A stretch of 64,000 nucleotides of DNA from Synechococcus sp. MEDNS5. GTDB lineage: Bacteria > Cyanobacteriota > Cyanobacteriia > PCC-6307 > Cyanobiaceae. The stretch spans positions 1,798,001 to 1,862,000 of the forward strand of contig NZ_CP047952.1 of assembly GCF_014279875.1 (NCBI RefSeq). Direction: 5' to 3'. The notes under the pieces were generated by a model. The model saw only the letters and a program-made list of their open reading frames with translations, searched no databases and had not been told where the DNA came from. The translations under genes were made by a program, and so were the position numbers. Below, piece after piece: positions 1 to 9,842 of the stretch (the stretch's first letter is position 1; each line of letters opens with the position of its first letter).

Positions 1-1
1 T

Positions 2-793
<792 letters not shown>

Positions 794-812
794 TCCAACT
801 GCGCGAATCCTC

Positions 813-1898
813 ATGAACGTTCTGGCCTCACTGCTCGCTCTGGGGCTGCTGATCGTGATTCATGAGGCAGGTCATTTTCTGGCCGCCCGTCTGCAAGGCA
901 TCCGCGTCAACGGCTTTTCCGTGGGCTTCGGTCCAGCGCTGCTGAAAACCGAGCGCAACGGCATCACCTATGCCTTACGGCTGCTGCCACTGGGCGGCTT
1001 CGTTTCGTTCCCGGATGACGACGACAACGACCAATCCATTCCTTTGGATGATCCGGATTTGCTTCGCAACCGTCCGATTCCCCAACGCGTTCTGGTGATC
1101 AGTGCCGGGGTCTTGGCGAATCTGCTGTTGGCCTGGCTGGTGCTGGTGGGCCATACGGCCGCTGCCGGTGTTCCCGGTGATCCAGCCCCCGGCGTGATGG
1201 TGATGACGGTGCAGGACGGTGCTCCAGCAGCCCAGGCCGGGCTCAGGCCGGGGGATCGCATTGTCTCCATCGATTCCCAATCACTGGGGAGCGGCGATCC
1301 AGCGGTACGAGCGGCCGTTGAACCGATCCGCCGCAGCCCTGGCCAGAGGCTGGAGCTTGAGGTTCAGCGCGATGGGGTCGTCAGAACGCTGCGGCTCATC
1401 CCCGCTGACCAGCAGGGCACCGGTCGGATCGGCGCCCAGCTGCAGGTGGCGATGAGCGGCGGCAGCCGTCCAGTGCGGTCTCCTTTGGAAGCGATCAGCG
1501 CTGGCAGCAGGCAATTCGCCAGTCTGTTTAGCCGCACGGTGTCGGGCTACGCCAGTTTGTTTACCGATTTCGGCACCACGGCTCAGCAGGTGTCTGGGCC
1601 CGTGAAGATCGTGGAAATGGGGGCGCAGCTCTCCAGCCAGGGAGGATCCGGCCTGGCCCTGTTCCTGGCTCTGATCTCCATCAATCTTGGAGTCCTCAAT
1701 GCCCTGCCCCTGCCTCTTCTTGATGGCGGGCAACTGGTCTTCCTACTGCTGGAAGGTGTGCGGGGACGGCCGCTGCCCGAGCGCTTTCAACTCGTGGTGA
1801 TGCAATCCAGCCTGCTGCTCGTGCTCGGTCTCAGCGTTCTGTTGATCGTGCGTGACACCAGCCAGCTGACGGTGGTGCGCCAATTGATGGGTCAGTGA
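813..1898 (+). CDS. rseP: RseP-family site-2 zinc metalloprotease
   Basis: This is an intramembrane M50 protease that cuts membrane-anchored regulators within the lipid bilayer. The 361-residue product has HEAGH (residues 17-21) in the first membrane helix as the zinc site, a PDZ domain near the middle ([12 protein letters not shown]), and the second metal motif LPLLDGGQL in a late helix, with hydrophobic segments at both ends. This is the standard order for the family. The ATG at 813 puts the HEAGH helix at the very N-terminus as expected; the same frame is open further upstream only because it shadows serS. It sits between serS and rpsN on the same strand. The substrate in cyanobacteria cannot be read from the sequence. 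Confidence 0.93.
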   Translation: MNVLASLLALGLLIVIHEAGHFLAARLQGIRVNGFSVGFGPALLKTERNGITYALRLLPLGGFVSFPDDDDNDQSIPLDDPDLLRNRPIPQRVLVISAGVLANLLLAWLVLVGHTAAAGVPGDPAPGVMVMTVQDGAPAAQAGLRPGDRIVSIDSQSLGSGDPAVRAAVEPIRRSPGQRLELEVQRDGVVRTLRLIPADQQGTGRIGAQLQVAMSGGSRPVRSPLEAISAGSRQFASLFSRTVSGYASLFTDFGTTAQQVSGPVKIVEMGAQLSSQGGSGLALFLALISINLGVLNALPLPLLDGGQLVFLLLEGVRGRPLPERFQLVVMQSSLLLVLGLSVLLIVRDTSQLTVVRQLMGQ

Positions 1899-1941
1899 GG
1901 CAGTAAAGTTTCAGATTGAACTGCTCTTTTCCAACCGCTGC

Positions 1942-2244
1942 ATGGCCAAGAAGTCGATGATCGCTCGCGATGCGAAGCGCAAGAAAATGGTTGAGCGCTT
2001 CGCCGCTAAGCGGTCGGCCCTGATGGCCGCCTTCAATGCAGCGGATGATCCCATGGAGCGCCTGGAAATCCACCGCAAGATTCAGGCCCTGCCCCGCAAC
2101 AGCGCCCCCTCCCGCATGAGAAATCGCTGCTGGGCCACCGGTAAGCCCCGGGGTGTGTACCGCGATTTCGGACTGTGCCGTAACCAGTTGCGTGAACGCG
2201 CCCACAAAGGCGAGCTCCCCGGCGTTGTGAAGTCCAGCTGGTGA
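1942..2244 (+). CDS. rpsN: 30S ribosomal protein S14
   Basis: The 100-residue protein is the long, zinc-independent form of S14, which binds 16S rRNA in the head of the small subunit. The very basic N-terminus ([15 protein letters not shown]) and the C-terminal signature [19 protein letters not shown] are diagnostic, and the CxxC pairs of the short zinc form are absent. It follows rseP by 43 bases and is followed by a clear intrinsic terminator, so it probably ends a transcript. As in other cyanobacteria it stands outside the main ribosomal protein operon. Confidence 0.96.
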   Translation: MAKKSMIARDAKRKKMVERFAAKRSALMAAFNAADDPMERLEIHRKIQALPRNSAPSRMRNRCWATGKPRGVYRDFGLCRNQLRERAHKGELPGVVKSSW

Positions 2245-2282
2245 TCAGCGTTCTGCTGGAACGCCAACAAAGAAAGCTTCCC

Positions 2283-2310
2283 GGAGGTGTCCATTCACCT
2301 CCTTTTTTTT
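2283..2310 (+). terminator. Rho-independent terminator after rpsN
   Basis: A perfect 7-bp stem (GGAGGTG / CACCTCC) with a 6-base loop is followed directly by eight T residues. It lies 39 bases after the rpsN stop and separates it from pnp. Confidence 0.9.
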
Positions 2311-2407
2311 GCCTCATACAGAACAAAATTCATCTGCACTCAGGTGATTTGACGATTCGTTCCTGCTGAATGCCAGAATCAGACTTGACAGAAAGACATA
2401 AGCACAA

Positions 2408-4573
2408 GTGCAAGGTCAGACACAGTCAATCTCCTTCGACGGTCGGGAGATTCGGCTGACCACGGGGCGCTATGCCCCTCAGGCCGGCGGATCCGTGATG
2501 ATCGAGTGTGGGGACACCTCGGTGCTGGTCACCGCCACCCGATCCTCAGGCCGTGAAGGCATCGACTTCCTGCCTCTCATCTGCGACTACGAAGAAAGGC
2601 TGTACGCCGCAGGTCGCATCCCAGGCAGCTTCATGCGCCGGGAAGGCCGCCCCCCCGAGCGGGCCACCCTGATCAGCAGACTGATCGACAGGCCGATGCG
2701 GCCGCTCTTCCCCAGCTGGCTCCGCGATGACCTGCAGATCGTCGCCACCTGCATGTCCCTTGATGAGCGCGTACCGGCTGATGTGCTGTCAGTCACCGGC
2801 GCGTCGATGGCGACCCTGCTGGCCGGCATTCCGTTCCATGGGCCGATGGCGGCCGTGCGCGTCGGCCTGCTTGGCGACGACTTTGTGCTCAATCCCAGCT
2901 ACCGCGAAATCGAGCGAGGCGATCTGGATCTGGTGGTTGCTGGAACCCCAGAAGGGATCGTGATGGTGGAAGCCGGAGCCAATCAGCTTCCCGAACAGGA
3001 TGTGATCGAAGCGATCGACTTCGGCTACGAAGCGGTCTGCGAGCTGATCAAGGCTCAGGAGTCGATCCTCAAGGAGGCGGGGATCGAACAGGTGAAGCCG
3101 GAACAACCCGAAGAGGACTCCACCCTGCCGGTGTATCTGGAAAAAGCCTGCACCAAGGCGATCGGCGAAGTTCTCAGCCAGTTCGAGCAAAGCAAGGCGG
3201 ATCGCGACAGCAAGCTGGACGCCATCCGCAGCAGCACCGCGGAGACGATCGAAGGGCTGAAAGAGAGCGATCCGGTGCGCAAGCTGGTGTCAGCCAACAG
3301 CAAAGCGCTTCCCACCAGTTTCAAGGCGCTCACCAAGAAGCTGATGCGTCAGCAGATCGTGAAGGACGGCAAGCGGGTGGACGGCCGCACCCTGGACCAG
3401 GTTCGCCCGATCAGTGCTGCCGCCGGGGTGCTTCCCAAACGCGTGCATGGATCAGGCCTCTTCCAACGCGGCCTGACCCAGGTGCTCTCCACCGCCACCC
3501 TGGGCACCCCCAGTGACGCGCAGGAGATGGATGACCTGAACCCCAGCACCGAAAAAACCTATCTGCATCACTACAACTTCCCCCCCTACTCCGTGGGTGA
3601 AACCAAGCCGATGCGCTCGCCTGGCCGCAGAGAAATCGGCCATGGAGCACTGGCAGAGCGGGCCATCATGCCCGTGCTGCCTGCCAAGGACACCTTCCCC
3701 TACGTGGTGCGCGTGGTGAGCGAGGTGTTGAGTTCCAACGGCTCCACCTCCATGGGCTCTGTGTGCGGCAGCACCCTGGCCCTGATGGATGCGGGTGTCC
3801 CCCTCAAAGCACCCGTGAGTGGTGCCGCCATGGGTCTGATCAAGGAAGGTGATGAGGTGCGGATTCTCACCGACATCCAGGGCATCGAGGATTTCCTTGG
3901 CGACATGGACTTCAAGGTGGCCGGCACCGACAAGGGCATCACCGCCCTGCAGATGGACATGAAGATCACCGGGCTGGCGATGAGCACCATTTCCGAGGCC
4001 ATCAATCAAGCCAGGCCGGCACGCCTTCACATCCTCGAAAAGATGATGGAAGCGATCGACACACCGCGCGACGGACTCTCTCCCCATGCCCCGCGTCTAC
4101 TGAGCTTCCGGATCGACCCAGAACTGATCGGCACCGTGATCGGTCCTGGTGGCCGCACCATCAAGGGCATCACCGAGCGCACCAACACCAAGATCGACAT
4201 CGAAGACAGCGGCATCGTGACCATCGCCTCCCACGACGGAGCGGCGGCCGATGAAGCTCAGAAGATCATCGAAGGGCTCACCCGCAAGGTGAACGAAGGC
4301 GAAGTCTTCAGCGGTGCGATCACAAGGATTATTCCGATTGGTGCCTTCGTGGAGATCCTTCCTGGCAAAGAGGGCATGATTCACATCTCCCAGCTTTCCG
4401 AGGCGCGCGTGGAGAAAGTGGAGGATGTGGTGAAAGTGGGCGACGAGGTCACCGTGCGTGTGCGCGAGATCGACAACCGCGGCCGCATCAACCTCACCCT
4501 GCGCGGTGTGCCTCAGAACGGAGAGGACGCCGAACCCGCACCGGCCCCCACACCGGTGGCACCCCTCAACTGA
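2408..4573 (+). CDS. pnp: Polyribonucleotide nucleotidyltransferase (PNPase)
   Basis: This phosphorolytic 3'-to-5' exoribonuclease works in mRNA decay and in adding heteropolymeric tails in cyanobacteria. The 721-residue product has two RNase PH-like domains with an all-helical linker. A KH domain follows at about residues 565-620 (GxxG loop in [11 protein letters not shown]), and then an S1 domain ([19 protein letters not shown]). Length and domain order are normal for the family. The start is a GTG at 2408; the translated N-terminus ([18 protein letters not shown]) fits the family without extension. It is monocistronic by position, with a terminator upstream and a convergent gene downstream. 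Confidence 0.97.
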   Translation: MQGQTQSISFDGREIRLTTGRYAPQAGGSVMIECGDTSVLVTATRSSGREGIDFLPLICDYEERLYAAGRIPGSFMRREGRPPERATLISRLIDRPMRPLFPSWLRDDLQIVATCMSLDERVPADVLSVTGASMATLLAGIPFHGPMAAVRVGLLGDDFVLNPSYREIERGDLDLVVAGTPEGIVMVEAGANQLPEQDVIEAIDFGYEAVCELIKAQESILKEAGIEQVKPEQPEEDSTLPVYLEKACTKAIGEVLSQFEQSKADRDSKLDAIRSSTAETIEGLKESDPVRKLVSANSKALPTSFKALTKKLMRQQIVKDGKRVDGRTLDQVRPISAAAGVLPKRVHGSGLFQRGLTQVLSTATLGTPSDAQEMDDLNPSTEKTYLHHYNFPPYSVGETKPMRSPGRREIGHGALAERAIMPVLPAKDTFPYVVRVVSEVLSSNGSTSMGSVCGSTLALMDAGVPLKAPVSGAAMGLIKEGDEVRILTDIQGIEDFLGDMDFKVAGTDKGITALQMDMKITGLAMSTISEAINQARPARLHILEKMMEAIDTPRDGLSPHAPRLLSFRIDPELIGTVIGPGGRTIKGITERTNTKIDIEDSGIVTIASHDGAAADEAQKIIEGLTRKVNEGEVFSGAITRIIPIGAFVEILPGKEGMIHISQLSEARVEKVEDVVKVGDEVTVRVREIDNRGRINLTLRGVPQNGEDAEPAPAPTPVAPLN

Positions 4574-4585
4574 AAACAGCCCGTT

Positions 4586-5497
4586 TCACACCGGGAACCC
4601 GGGATCAATCTCTGCCATCGCCCGTGCCGCCTGATTCTCCAGGGCGGCATGGGCTTTTCCATGACTGGCGATCAGGCAACCAGCCTGGCGGACGTCGCCG
4701 GTGTTGTAGGTGAGAAGACGGCCATCGGCATGTGTGAAAGCCCCTCCAGCAGCGAGCAAGACCGCTTCTGGAGCCGCCATGTCCCAGTCCTTCGGGGCAC
4801 TCTTGCCAGAGAGAGAGATGTACACATCAGCCTCTCCGCGCAGGATCGTGGCCACTTTGCAGCCGACGCTGCCCACAGCTTTGGAGCTGCCCAGGGGCAA
4901 AGCATCGATCAAACGTTCCAGACGATCATCCCGGTGGCTGCGGCTGGCCACGAGCACCAGATCGTTGGTGCGGTCACTGAAGCGCACGGGGCTGCGCTCG
5001 GCAGGACGATTCTCGCACCAGCTGCCCTGGCCCACCACACCGAACCAGAGCTCATTGGCCTCTGGAAGCAGCACCACCCCCAGCACCGGACGCTCCCCCT
5101 GCACGAGAGCCAAATGCACGGCGTATTCCCCCGTGCCTTGCAGGAAATCCTTGGTGCCGTCGAGGGGGTCGAGGATCCAGAGCCACTCAGCGGGTAGGCG
5201 CTTGCCCGGAGTGAGCTGCTCTTTGGCGGTCTCCTCGCTCAGCAAGGTCCACCCGGCATCCGGGAATGCCGAGCGCAAGCCATCGAGAAGCCACTGATTC
5301 ACGGCCAGATCCGCCGCTGAAACAGGGCCTTCACCGCCATCTTCAACACTGAGAGCCCTGGGAAAACCGTGAGGGGGCTGCTCACCGCGGGCGTAGGCCC
5401 GGAGGATATCGGCCGCACCCCAACAGAGCGGGCGCAGGGCCTCGAGCAGTTGGGTTTGATCGATGCCGGCAGGAAGGGTCGGAGCAATCGGCATCAT
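4586..5497 (-). CDS. cysQ: CysQ-like 3'(2'),5'-bisphosphate nucleotidase (inositol monophosphatase family)
   Basis: This is a magnesium-dependent phosphatase that probably removes the 3'-phosphate of PAP/PAPS formed in sulfur assimilation. The 303-residue product shows the family metal sites: LLSEE, the signature WILDPLDGTKDF, and DWDMAAPEAVL near the C-terminus. Two adjacent ATGs exist at 5497 and 5494. A longer open frame reaches 5602 but would overlap the divergent rsmI, so the short form is chosen. The 23-bp gap to rsmI is a shared divergent promoter region. Inositol phosphatase activity cannot be excluded. Confidence 0.85.
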   Translation of the reverse strand: MMPIAPTLPAGIDQTQLLEALRPLCWGAADILRAYARGEQPPHGFPRALSVEDGGEGPVSAADLAVNQWLLDGLRSAFPDAGWTLLSEETAKEQLTPGKRLPAEWLWILDPLDGTKDFLQGTGEYAVHLALVQGERPVLGVVLLPEANELWFGVVGQGSWCENRPAERSPVRFSDRTNDLVLVASRSHRDDRLERLIDALPLGSSKAVGSVGCKVATILRGEADVYISLSGKSAPKDWDMAAPEAVLLAAGGAFTHADGRLLTYNTGDVRQAGCLIASHGKAHAALENQAARAMAEIDPGFPV

Positions 5498-5520
5498 GGA
5501 GAGATCTTGGCGGAGCCATT

Positions 5521-6387
5521 GTGAAGCAGCGGGCCGAGCCTGATGCCGGAGTGCTTTATGTGGTCGGCACCCCGATCGGGCACCTCGGCGACCTCTCCCC
5601 ACGCGCCCGGGCTTTGCTGATCGCGGTGGACACCATCGCCTGTGAAGACACCCGCCACAGCGGCCAGCTCCTCAGCGCCCTGGGATCCCAGGCGAGGCGC
5701 TGCAGCTTCCACCAGCACAACACCCACGCCCGCATCCCCCAGCTCCTGGAGGAACTGGGGGATGGCCGCAGCGTTGCTGTAATCAGTGATGCTGGCCTGC
5801 CGGGCATCAGTGACCCTGGAGAGGAGCTGGTGATGGCAGCCCGAGAGGCGAAGCATGCGGTGATTTGCATCCCAGGCCCCTGTGCCGCCACCACAGCGCT
5901 GGTGAGCAGCGGCCTTCCCAGCGGTCGTTTCTGCTTCGAGGGTTTCCTGCCCTCCAAAGGCCGGGAACGCAAGGAGCGCCTGATGGAACTTGCCGCTGAG
6001 CAGCGCACAACGGTGCTGTACGAAGCCCCCCATCGCCTGCTCAAACTGCTGCAGGAGCTCTCGGAGCACTGCGGTGGCGACCGGCCGCTGCAAGTGGGCC
6101 GGGAGCTCACCAAGCGCCATGAAGAGCAGGTGGGTCCCAGTGTGAATGCCGCCTTGGAGCATTTTGCCCAGCACGCTCCCCAGGGGGAATTCACCCTGGT
6201 GCTCGGAGGGGCCACGCCCACTGAAGTGCCCCAGTACAGCGAAGAGCGCTGCCTCGAAGAGCTGCGCGAGCTGATCAACCAGGGCCTGAAAGCCAGCGAA
6301 GCGGCGAGGGAGCTGGCCCCGACCAGCGGACGCAGCCGCAGAGAGCTTTATGCGCTTTTGCATGAGGCGGAAAAGCAGGCAGACTGA
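5521..6387 (+). CDS. rsmI: 16S rRNA (cytidine-1402-2'-O)-methyltransferase RsmI
   Basis: It methylates the 2'-hydroxyl of C1402 in the decoding centre of 16S rRNA. The 288-residue protein has the tetrapyrrole-methylase fold: LYVVGTPIGHLGDLS at the N-terminus, CEDTRHSG, ISDAGLPGISDPG and IPGPCAATTALVSSGLP, all in RsmI order. The start is a GTG at 5521, giving the usual short N-terminal extension before the first beta strand. It is divergent from cysQ and followed after 10 bases by a small membrane-protein gene. Confidence 0.95.
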   Translation: MKQRAEPDAGVLYVVGTPIGHLGDLSPRARALLIAVDTIACEDTRHSGQLLSALGSQARRCSFHQHNTHARIPQLLEELGDGRSVAVISDAGLPGISDPGEELVMAAREAKHAVICIPGPCAATTALVSSGLPSGRFCFEGFLPSKGRERKERLMELAAEQRTTVLYEAPHRLLKLLQELSEHCGGDRPLQVGRELTKRHEEQVGPSVNAALEHFAQHAPQGEFTLVLGGATPTEVPQYSEERCLEELRELINQGLKASEAARELAPTSGRSRRELYALLHEAEKQAD

Positions 6388-6397
6388 CGAGGCCTCG

Positions 6398-6637
6398 ATG
6401 GTTGGCGCCATGCTGCTGCGCCTGCGTCTGCTGATGTTCACCTTGGGCGGGGGTGCAGCCCTGCTGGTGGTGCTTTGCCTCGGAGCTCAGAATCTGGGAG
6501 ATCGCTACCGCCTGAACCTGGGGGTGGGCTCCACCGCACCTCTGCCGGCAGGCTTTGTGGTGGGCGTCAGTGCCGTTCTCGGTCTGCTCGGAGGCGGCAG
6601 CCTCACGGCCTTGCTGCTGCCAAACTCCAGACGCTGA
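6398..6637 (+). CDS. Small conserved membrane protein (79 aa)
   Basis: The function is unknown. The product has two hydrophobic segments: one at about residues 8-27 (LRLLMFTLGGGAALLVVLCL) and one at about 50-72 that is rich in Gly and Leu and ends in LTALLLP. A short polar loop containing RYRLNLGVG joins them. The ATG at 6398 lies ten bases after the rsmI stop; a second in-frame ATG at 6410 is possible. Cyanobacteria carry similar two-helix proteins with a Gly-rich second helix. The gene is convergent with the next one, with the stops one base apart. Confidence 0.65.
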   Translation: MVGAMLLRLRLLMFTLGGGAALLVVLCLGAQNLGDRYRLNLGVGSTAPLPAGFVVGVSAVLGLLGGGSLTALLLPNSRR

Positions 6638-6638
6638 A

Positions 6639-7379
6639 TCAGGCGTCGAGCGCGTAGAGCGCACCCTCCACCAGCAAGCGGGTGATGCCTCGGGCCACCA
6701 GGTGGCGCGTGGTGATGGCAAATACCTGGGTATCAGGCACCTTGATCACACGTTGGCTGCGGCCGCACTGGCGTTTCGCTGTGCGCGGACTGGTGAACAG
6801 GCAAAGCGCCTGCAGCGACTGCTCTTCAGGATCAGCCATACCCAGCTCAGGAAAATCGCTGAGCGGCCGCGGATCCAGTTCAACCGTCTTGTCCACCAGC
6901 ATGTAAACACTGTCGGGAAGCACTCCGGCTTCAAACGGCAGGCAATGCACCTGCTGAGTGTTCACCTGGGGCAGGTCAACGGGGAGCACCGCCACCTCAT
7001 GGAACTCCTCCCCACCTGGGAACCCTTCTCCAGACTCCTCATCAGCGAGGGCCTCCGGTTCATCGGCCCCAAAATCATCGGCGTCATCCAGAGCCAGACC
7101 TGACGAAGCCTCGTCCTCTCCCTCGGGGCTGGCTGGATCCTCAACAGACACCTCAATCGGAACCTCAGGCTGCCGCTGAGGCTGTGGCAATGAAGCCCCG
7201 CGAGCACGGGAGGCTTTGAGGGCGCTGTACTCCTCCTCCGAGAGCAAGGCGCGCACCGTGCGACTCACCGTGTTGGCACTGCAGGCAAAGGCATCCGCCA
7301 GAGCGACACTGGGCTCACCCTTGCGGTAGCGATCCAGGAGCTCCTGCTTCTGACTGTCGTTAAGCCGGCTTGGAGCCAT
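6639..7379 (-). CDS. Helix-turn-helix protein with acidic linker, conserved in picocyanobacteria
   Basis: The N-terminal 60 residues form a transposase/resolvase-like helix-turn-helix (SQKQELLDRYRKGEPS, then ANTVSRTVRALLSEEEY). This is followed by a very acidic, Pro/Ser-rich linker of about 70 residues and a C-terminal domain of about 110 residues (VAVLPVDLPQVNTQQ, then VIKVPDTQVFAITTRHLVARG) that I do not recognise. The ATG at 7379 is chosen because the frame upstream runs through the divergent tRNA gene. No recombinase catalytic residues follow the HTH, so a DNA-binding regulator is more likely than a transposase. Confidence 0.72.
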   Translation of the reverse strand: MAPSRLNDSQKQELLDRYRKGEPSVALADAFACSANTVSRTVRALLSEEEYSALKASRARGASLPQPQRQPEVPIEVSVEDPASPEGEDEASSGLALDDADDFGADEPEALADEESGEGFPGGEEFHEVAVLPVDLPQVNTQQVHCLPFEAGVLPDSVYMLVDKTVELDPRPLSDFPELGMADPEEQSLQALCLFTSPRTAKRQCGRSQRVIKVPDTQVFAITTRHLVARGITRLLVEGALYALDA

Positions 7380-7447
7380 CGCCTGCACTGCACAGCTTCC
7401 AAGAGTAGGCGGCGCTGTCGGGATTGACTGCAAGAATGGTCCCGCGA

Positions 7448-7521
7448 GCTCCCTTAGCTCAGCTGGATAGAGCAACTGCCTTCTAAGCAGTCGGTCGTGT
7501 GTTCGAATCACACAGGGGGCG
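7448..7521 (+). tRNA. tRNA-Arg (anticodon TCT)
   Basis: The cloverleaf is complete: a 7-bp acceptor stem (GCTCCCT with AGGGGGC, one G-T pair), D arm GCTC/GAGC, anticodon stem ACTGC/GCAGT around the loop CTTCTAA (anticodon TCT, reading AGA), and T stem GTGTG/CACAC around TTCGAAT. The discriminator is G at 7521. The 3' half of this gene is duplicated at 9307-9352, so it served as an integration site. Confidence 0.97.
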
Positions 7522-7532
7522 TTAATCACAGC

Positions 7533-7564
7533 AAGGGGTTTCAGCGAAAGCTGAGCCCTTTTTT
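7533..7564 (+). terminator. Probable intrinsic terminator downstream of tRNA-Arg
   Basis: A stem formed by GGGxxTCAGC and GCTGAxCCC with a GAAA loop is followed by CTTTTTT. The stem is imperfect in the middle. It begins 12 bases after the tRNA. Confidence 0.65.
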
Positions 7565-7963
7565 CTTATTTGTTGCTTTGTGTGGCCCAAAGCGTGGCCC
7601 AAGTTGTCCTAGTGTTGATTATTCCCCAAAAGCTGGATGTGCCAGCGGCTTTCAAAGGCTTATTGGCCATGGCACGAGCAACAGCAGCTGAGATCACCGA
7701 CCGCAGCCCGTGAACGCTGCAAGCAACTCCTCGTTTCGGGCGTGCGGTGGGCTTCTCTAATACTCAGGACGATGGCTGGGCAACTCCGAGATGGGCCCAG
7801 GTCGATAACTGCAGCGGAGGCCGTAAACCAACCATTACAAAGCGGCTTCGTAATCAAACAACCGTCCCCATTGAATAGACCTTGCGCCGATTATTTTGCA
7901 GACTGGTAACAGTCGCTCTCTCGTCTATGTCGCCTGGCCCCGCCAGTCAAAACGTCACAGGAA
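7565..7963. other. 399-bp stretch without a convincing gene
   Basis: No open frame here has good start, length and composition. A short ATG frame at about 7670 reads MARATAAEITDRSP before a stop. This faintly resembles the N-terminus of tRNA-targeting tyrosine recombinases (a basic start followed by a TDR motif), but it is far too short to call. Lying just inside an integrated segment, it could be the debris of an integrase. This is inference only. Confidence 0.4.
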
Positions 7964-8272
7964 ATGAAACTACTAACAGCACTAGCACCAGCAGTATTAC
8001 TTGTTGGTGTAATAAGATGTTCTAACTACACATCAGAAAGACAAGCAATGGATGCGTGTCTTGAGTGGAAAGCAGACGAAGTAATAATCGATTACGGCAA
8101 ACCTTCATATTCAGGCTATCAAAGAAAGGCATATTCAAGAGCCTGTGAGAGAGAGGCAATGACGAATCAAGTACTAGGTCTAATGAACAAAACAATGGAG
8201 AGAGGAGAGTGGAAAGAAGGCTTGAAAGAAGGAAAGAAAGAAGAAGTCAAGAACTTCCGCTACAACTTTTAA
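7964..8272 (+). CDS. Small predicted secreted protein (102 aa)
   Basis: The first 19 residues (MKLLTALAPAVLLVGVIRC) form a signal-peptide-like segment. The C at residue 19 lacks a proper lipobox, so a lipoprotein is doubtful. The mature part holds a further cysteine pair (DACLEWK, SRACERE) and a very charged C-terminus (EGLKEGKKEEVK). Composition is more AT-rich than the flanking core genes. The gene lies inside the tRNA-bounded segment and is probably acquired. Function is unknown. Confidence 0.6.
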   Translation: MKLLTALAPAVLLVGVIRCSNYTSERQAMDACLEWKADEVIIDYGKPSYSGYQRKAYSRACEREAMTNQVLGLMNKTMERGEWKEGLKEGKKEEVKNFRYNF

Positions 8273-8541
8273 GAGTGCACAATTTGGAATCATCTGCGGA
8301 AGCGTTCGACCTTGCCTCTAAGCGGGGTGTGAACTGCATGAAAGCCCTCCAGTCGTTATTTGATAAGGACCCAATTCGGACGATAGCTGAGCTGGGTTTA
8401 AGCATCGCCGGTTGGTCGATCTTGATGGAACGAGCGTTGGTGTTCGCCGCACTCGAATACAGCCACATTGACGAGCCAGAGTCGACTTATTCTCGATAAA
8501 AGTTGGTTTTCTGCTCGTTGACTAGAAGGTAGGAAAGTTGC

Positions 8542-9114
8542 ATGAAGGATGTAATTGGCCTGCAAATCAGTGATCAAATCCGGAACAACCTTAAGCCCAT
8601 TGCTGATGTGTTGCGGTCAGATCACCAGCAGCCCTAGGAGATGCACAGCCGGTCTCTGTACTCAATGGATGATCTCAAGATCGTCCGGTTTGGCCTTAAC
8701 GCCGACTTCATTGAGAGCAACGGCCTGTTGTGGATCGATGGGCTGGAAACGTCTAGCGGGAAGGATCTTTCTGATCCAAACCACAAGGACCACCGCAAGC
8801 CTCACGTCCAGCAATACCTGTCAGAGCATGGCGCCCGCAAGGTTGAAGCCAACGCTTTGATCACACGGCCAAGCGCTGCACAGGAGCTAATCACTGAGGT
8901 GCTCGATCAATACATCGACGCCGATGGTGTGAGGCGCTGGGAGGAGGCGAACCAGAAGGCATCCAATGAGGCAGGTGAGTGCGTTGATCACATGATCAAG
9001 ATGTTCACCTTTCTCGATGCCCAGGGCTGGCTGTACAGCGGCCACAACTTGTCCGCTGCTGCTGAGGTCCATCGCGCCAAGACGTTGCTCCCTGGGGCGG
9101 ACGTCGACATTTGA
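8542..9114 (+). pseudogene. Hypothetical protein gene interrupted by an in-frame TAG
   Basis: The frame opens with ATG at 8542 behind a good ribosome site (AGGAAAG, 8531-8537). It runs 31 codons, meets TAG at 8635-8637, and continues open in the same frame to 9114. The part after the stop (157 residues from an ATG at 8641) contains LWIDGLETSSGKDL, PHVQQYLSEHGARKVEANALI and MIKMFTFLDAQGWLYSG, and reads as natural protein. The simplest reading is one gene of about 190 codons carrying a nonsense mutation. Alternatively the second part is translated from 8641, where a weak AGGAG sits too close. I do not recognise the family. It lies in the degraded tRNA-Arg segment. Confidence 0.55.
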
Positions 9115-9156
9115 ACCACATCCATCAGAAGCCAAGTTGCCAAGACACCATCGACT

Positions 9157-9182
9157 GACTGCCTCAAAAGCAGTCGGTTTTT
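9157..9182 (+). terminator. Probable intrinsic terminator
   Basis: A perfect 6-bp stem (GACTGC / GCAGTC) with a 7-base loop is followed by GG and five T residues. It lies 43 bases after the interrupted gene. Confidence 0.6.
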
Positions 9183-9306
9183 AAAACTGGAGACACCCCA
9201 CAAGATGTCTCCAGAAACACCCCATCTCGGGGCGCCCTAGGGTTCCCTCCAACATTTAATTCCTCGTCATAGCCTTGAAAACCCTTGGTATGACTGGAGA
9301 ATTAAT

Positions 9307-9352
9307 TGCCTTCTAAGCAGTCGGTCGATGGTTCGAATCCATCAGGGGGCGT
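9307..9352 (+). repeat. Partial tRNA-Arg 3' half (attachment-site remnant)
   Basis: Bases 9307-9327 match 7477-7497 of the intact tRNA-Arg exactly (anticodon arm and variable loop). GTTCGAATC and CAGGGGGCGT also match. The T stem differs (GATGG/CCATC instead of GTGTG/CACAC) yet still pairs, so this piece came from a functional tRNA-Arg variant. No D arm or 5' acceptor strand precedes it, so it is not a tRNA gene. This is the expected displaced 3' fragment after integration of an element at a tRNA gene, and it brackets a segment of about 1.83 kb. Confidence 0.85.
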
Positions 9353-9842
9353 CACCAAAAGCCAGTCACAGCAATGCTTCTTAGAAACACTCTGGGCAGC
9401 ATGGCAAAACCTGTGCAAACAAATACTGGCCATTTTGCAAACGCATCTGCAAACTGTTTGCAGCTTCAAAACGACCCTTCAATGCCCAGATCCACGCCTA
9501 GATGGGCTCAGGCGCTACGCGAAACGCTGAAGGGAACGGTTGGCCAGAGATGGCGGGTGCATCCCCCCAACTGGGTTAGAGGCTCACCCCAAGGTGCCAA
9601 CCGACCAGCCTGTCGGTTTCGTCTGTCGTGAGGATTGGGTTCAGCCCGTCGAGCATCAGCTCAATCACTGCTGGTTCACCGCGTAGGAGTGGATTGAGCA
9701 GAAAGCCCCCAAGACGCAGGAGCTAACGACGGGCCGATGGGAAGGCTTTCCCGTAACGAGATTGAGAGACAAAAAGTGCTATCTGATACTTCAACTGCTG
9801 TTCAACGATGGCCATAGTTAATTCAGTTCACGGACTGACCAA
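9353..9842. other. 490-bp stretch with no confident gene, possible integrase debris
   Basis: A frame from 9374 to 9631 encodes 85 residues, of which WAQALRETLKGTVGQRWRVH has the feel of the N-terminus of cyanobacterial phage-type integrases. The frame then reads into unnatural Pro/Arg-rich sequence and stops. Position immediately beside a tRNA fragment fits a decayed integrase, but no catalytic Arg-His-Arg-Tyr region is present. Bases 9565-9578 hold a 14-mer that recurs at 10664-10677. Confidence 0.3.

Noticed and set aside
2045-2244. Opposite-strand frames over rpsN and pnp as genes
   Set aside because: They are shadows: composition is unnatural and they overlap firmly identified ribosomal and PNPase genes.
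6639-7379. Transposase of an insertion sequence
   Set aside because: Only the HTH resembles one; there is no catalytic domain and no terminal inverted repeats or target duplications nearby.
9301-9352. A second complete tRNA-Arg gene
   Set aside because: The D arm and the 5' acceptor strand are missing; only the 3' half is present.
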